Below are positions 5,228-6,112 of a stretch of 6,112 bases of DNA, one piece after another (position 1 is the stretch's first letter; each line of letters starts with the position of its first letter). The notes beneath the pieces are model-generated. The model was not told the origin of the DNA and made no database searches. It was given only the letters and a program-made list of their open reading frames with translations. The position numbers and the translations under genes are program-made. Source of the stretch: Acidobacteriota bacterium (GTDB lineage: Bacteria > Acidobacteriota > Terriglobia > UBA7540); the NCBI GenBank assembly GCA_021828245.1, contig JAKASC010000147.1:1-6112 (forward strand), read 5' to 3'.

Positions 5228-5911
5228 ATGCGCCGACCACCTCACGGCCATCACCGAATTGGCATCTTAATCGCGGATCAAGGCGGAGTGTTTCGCCTGG
5301 GGTTAAAAAGGCTGCTCAGCCTCGAGGATGACTTAAGGGTTGTGGCGCAGGCAGAAACTCCCCCCCAAATCCTCGCCGGCGCTCGGTCCTTTCATCCCGA
5401 TATTGCATTTGTGCAGTCCGAGTTGGCGGGCGAAGAAGTGCTCGATGGAGTGAAGAGGCAAGCTCCCGGGTGCAAGGTGGTAGTGATGGCCTCTTCGAGT
5501 CTGGAGGAAGAAACACCCCGTTTTCTGGAGATGGGCGCCTCGGGAATAATTTCCAAGTCCGTTGAGCCGGAAATGTTTGTCAAGTGCGCGCGGAAGGTGT
5601 ACGTCGGCGAGGTGTGGGCTCCCAAGGCTCAAATGGCGCGCCTTTCCGGCGTGGGTCAACCCGGCCATCGCCAAACTCGGCCGGCGGACACGCTGACGCA
5701 GCGGGAAAAAACCATTATCAGTTATCTCACCCAGGGATGGAGAAACCGAGAAATTGCTCGACAGCTCTCCATCACCGAGCAAACCGTCAAGAACCACCTT
5801 CGCTCGATCTATGACAAGGTTGGTGTCTCCGACCGGTTGGAGCTCGTTCTCTACGCGATCCATCGCCGACTTGATTTGCCCCCTATCGAACCCCTCGAGC
5901 GCTCGGCGTAG
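5228..5911 (+). CDS. NarL/LuxR-family response regulator with a degenerate receiver domain
   Basis: A 227-residue two-domain regulator. Residues 10-125 are a receiver fold (IGILIADQGG, PDIAFVQSEL, KVVVMASS, GASGIISKSVEP). Residues 155-215 are a LuxR-type helix-turn-helix: LTQREKTIISYLTQGWRNREIARQLSITEQTVKNH in outline, with the recognition helix around TVKNHLRSIYDKV. The fold is normal but the chemistry is not. The phospho-accepting Asp is replaced by Gln63 (FVQSEL), the switch Thr/Ser by Ala88 (VMASS), and the acidic pair near the N-terminus is Asp17-Gln18. Only Asp17 and Lys110 remain. It is thus an atypical regulator, probably constitutively active or controlled by a ligand or partner. The start is ATG 5228, with a poor ribosome binding site; a TAGAAT box at 5206-5211 has no matching -35. 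The 188-bp gap before it holds nothing else that I recognise. No sensor kinase gene is adjacent. Confidence 0.93.
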   Translation: MRRPPHGHHRIGILIADQGGVFRLGLKRLLSLEDDLRVVAQAETPPQILAGARSFHPDIAFVQSELAGEEVLDGVKRQAPGCKVVVMASSSLEEETPRFLEMGASGIISKSVEPEMFVKCARKVYVGEVWAPKAQMARLSGVGQPGHRQTRPADTLTQREKTIISYLTQGWRNREIARQLSITEQTVKNHLRSIYDKVGVSDRLELVLYAIHRRLDLPPIEPLERSA

Positions 5912-6020
5912 GCCGAACCCATCCATGATGCTTGGGACTCTTTTCTTCCAAACGGTCTCTCCTTTTACTGTCGCCAAAGGCCGGAAGAGGTGACGTAAAT
6001 TCTGGTGTGTAAAAGGAGGA

Positions 6021-6081
6021 GGGTGTAAGTTGGTTTCGCCTTGCAAGCGAAGACCAAATCCTTGAAAAGGAGCTTACACCC
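6021..6081 (+). promoter_or_regulatory. Structured leader in front of the transposase-like gene
   Basis: GGGTGTAAG (6021-6029) pairs perfectly with CTTACACCC (6073-6081), which ends one base before the ATG. Nested inside is a second hairpin: TTGGTTTCGC (6030-6039) with GCGAAgACCAA (6047-6057), one bulged G and a 7-nt loop. AAGGAG (6067-6072) lies against the outer stem, so the ribosome entry region would be masked. A second strong site, GGAGGAGG (6015-6022), precedes a possible 11-codon leader peptide starting at TTG 6030. Confidence 0.5.
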
Positions 6082-6082
6082 C

Positions 6083-6112
6083 ATGAGGAAAGTAGCACCG
6101 ATCACGGAGCAG
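6083..6112 (+). CDS. Start of a probable transposase gene (first ten codons only)
   Basis: ATG at 6083 opens a frame reading MRKVAPITEQ to the edge of the window. AAGGAG at 6067-6072 with a 10-nt spacer is a good ribosome binding site. Ten residues cannot prove a family; I infer a transposase, possibly IS256-like, from the short N-terminus and the leader architecture. It could instead be an ordinary gene. Confidence 0.45.
   Translation, partial: MRKVAPITEQ

Larger units (their letters stand above)
5985..6112 (+). mobile_element. Left end of an insertion sequence, probably IS256/mutator-like (truncated by the window)
   Basis: The last 125 bases or so hold a TGTGTAAAAGG stretch (6006-6016), a structured leader and the first codons of a gene with a strong ribosome binding site. 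A 'TGTGTAAAA' motif in the terminal repeat is, from memory, common in IS256-family ends, and MRKVAPITEQ resembles the start of some transposases of that family. The outer boundary is uncertain (roughly 5985-6000), since the right end and the target duplication are outside the window. It lies downstream of the regulator gene and does not break it. Confidence 0.45.

Noticed and set aside
5912..5984. A terminator after the NarL-type regulator
   Set aside because: T-rich patches exist, but no convincing stem precedes them; CCTTT/AAAGG around 5950-5970 is too weak.
5333..6046. A 237-codon open frame on the minus strand opposite the NarL-type regulator
   Set aside because: The plus-strand product has clear receiver and helix-turn-helix motifs; the antisense product shows none.

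Overview
The window looks like a piece of chromosome from a GC-rich, Gram-negative bacterium. LpxD (lipid A synthesis) implies an outer membrane. Acidobacteriota is my best guess, from the M1 peptidase/TPR fusion, the MidA homologue and the style of the NarL-type regulator, but this rests on recalled family patterns and not on a search. Most of the content is housekeeping or signalling; one mobile-element end enters at the right edge.

Left part (1-577): the 3' end of a plus-strand gene whose visible product ends a probable M1-family metallopeptidase and continues into a TPR tail. It converges on, and overlaps by 22 bp, a run of four minus-strand genes.

Minus-strand block (4260 down to 556), in transcription order: lpxD (lipid A acyltransferase), a class I glutamine-amidotransferase-like hydrolase of the gamma-glutamyl-GABA hydrolase (PuuD/peptidase C26) type, a macro-domain ADP-ribose-binding protein, and a MidA/NDUFAF7-type SAM-dependent methyltransferase. 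Gaps are about 132, 82 and 59 bp, so partial co-transcription is possible. A candidate promoter lies in front of the amidotransferase. The methyltransferase has an odd start: a TTG with no clear ribosome binding site, overlapped by the stop of a 13-codon frame that does have one.

Middle gap (4261-4703): a divergent intergenic region with a strong lpxD ribosome binding site, a 9-12 bp stem-loop, a weak candidate small gene, and a good sigma-70-like promoter for the next gene.

Right part (4704-5911): a single-domain PilZ protein with an intact c-di-GMP-binding signature, then a NarL/LuxR-type regulator. The receiver domain of the regulator has lost the phospho-accepting aspartate and the switch threonine, so it is probably not controlled by ordinary phosphotransfer.

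Right edge (about 5985-6112): the left end of an insertion sequence, probably IS256/mutator-like, with the first ten codons of its transposase. Its leader can fold so that the region just before the start codon is sequestered.

I see no tRNA, rRNA, CRISPR array or defence island. I do not see a clearly new multi-gene system; the most interesting points are the degenerate receiver next to the PilZ gene, the structured transposase leader, and the start region of the methyltransferase gene.
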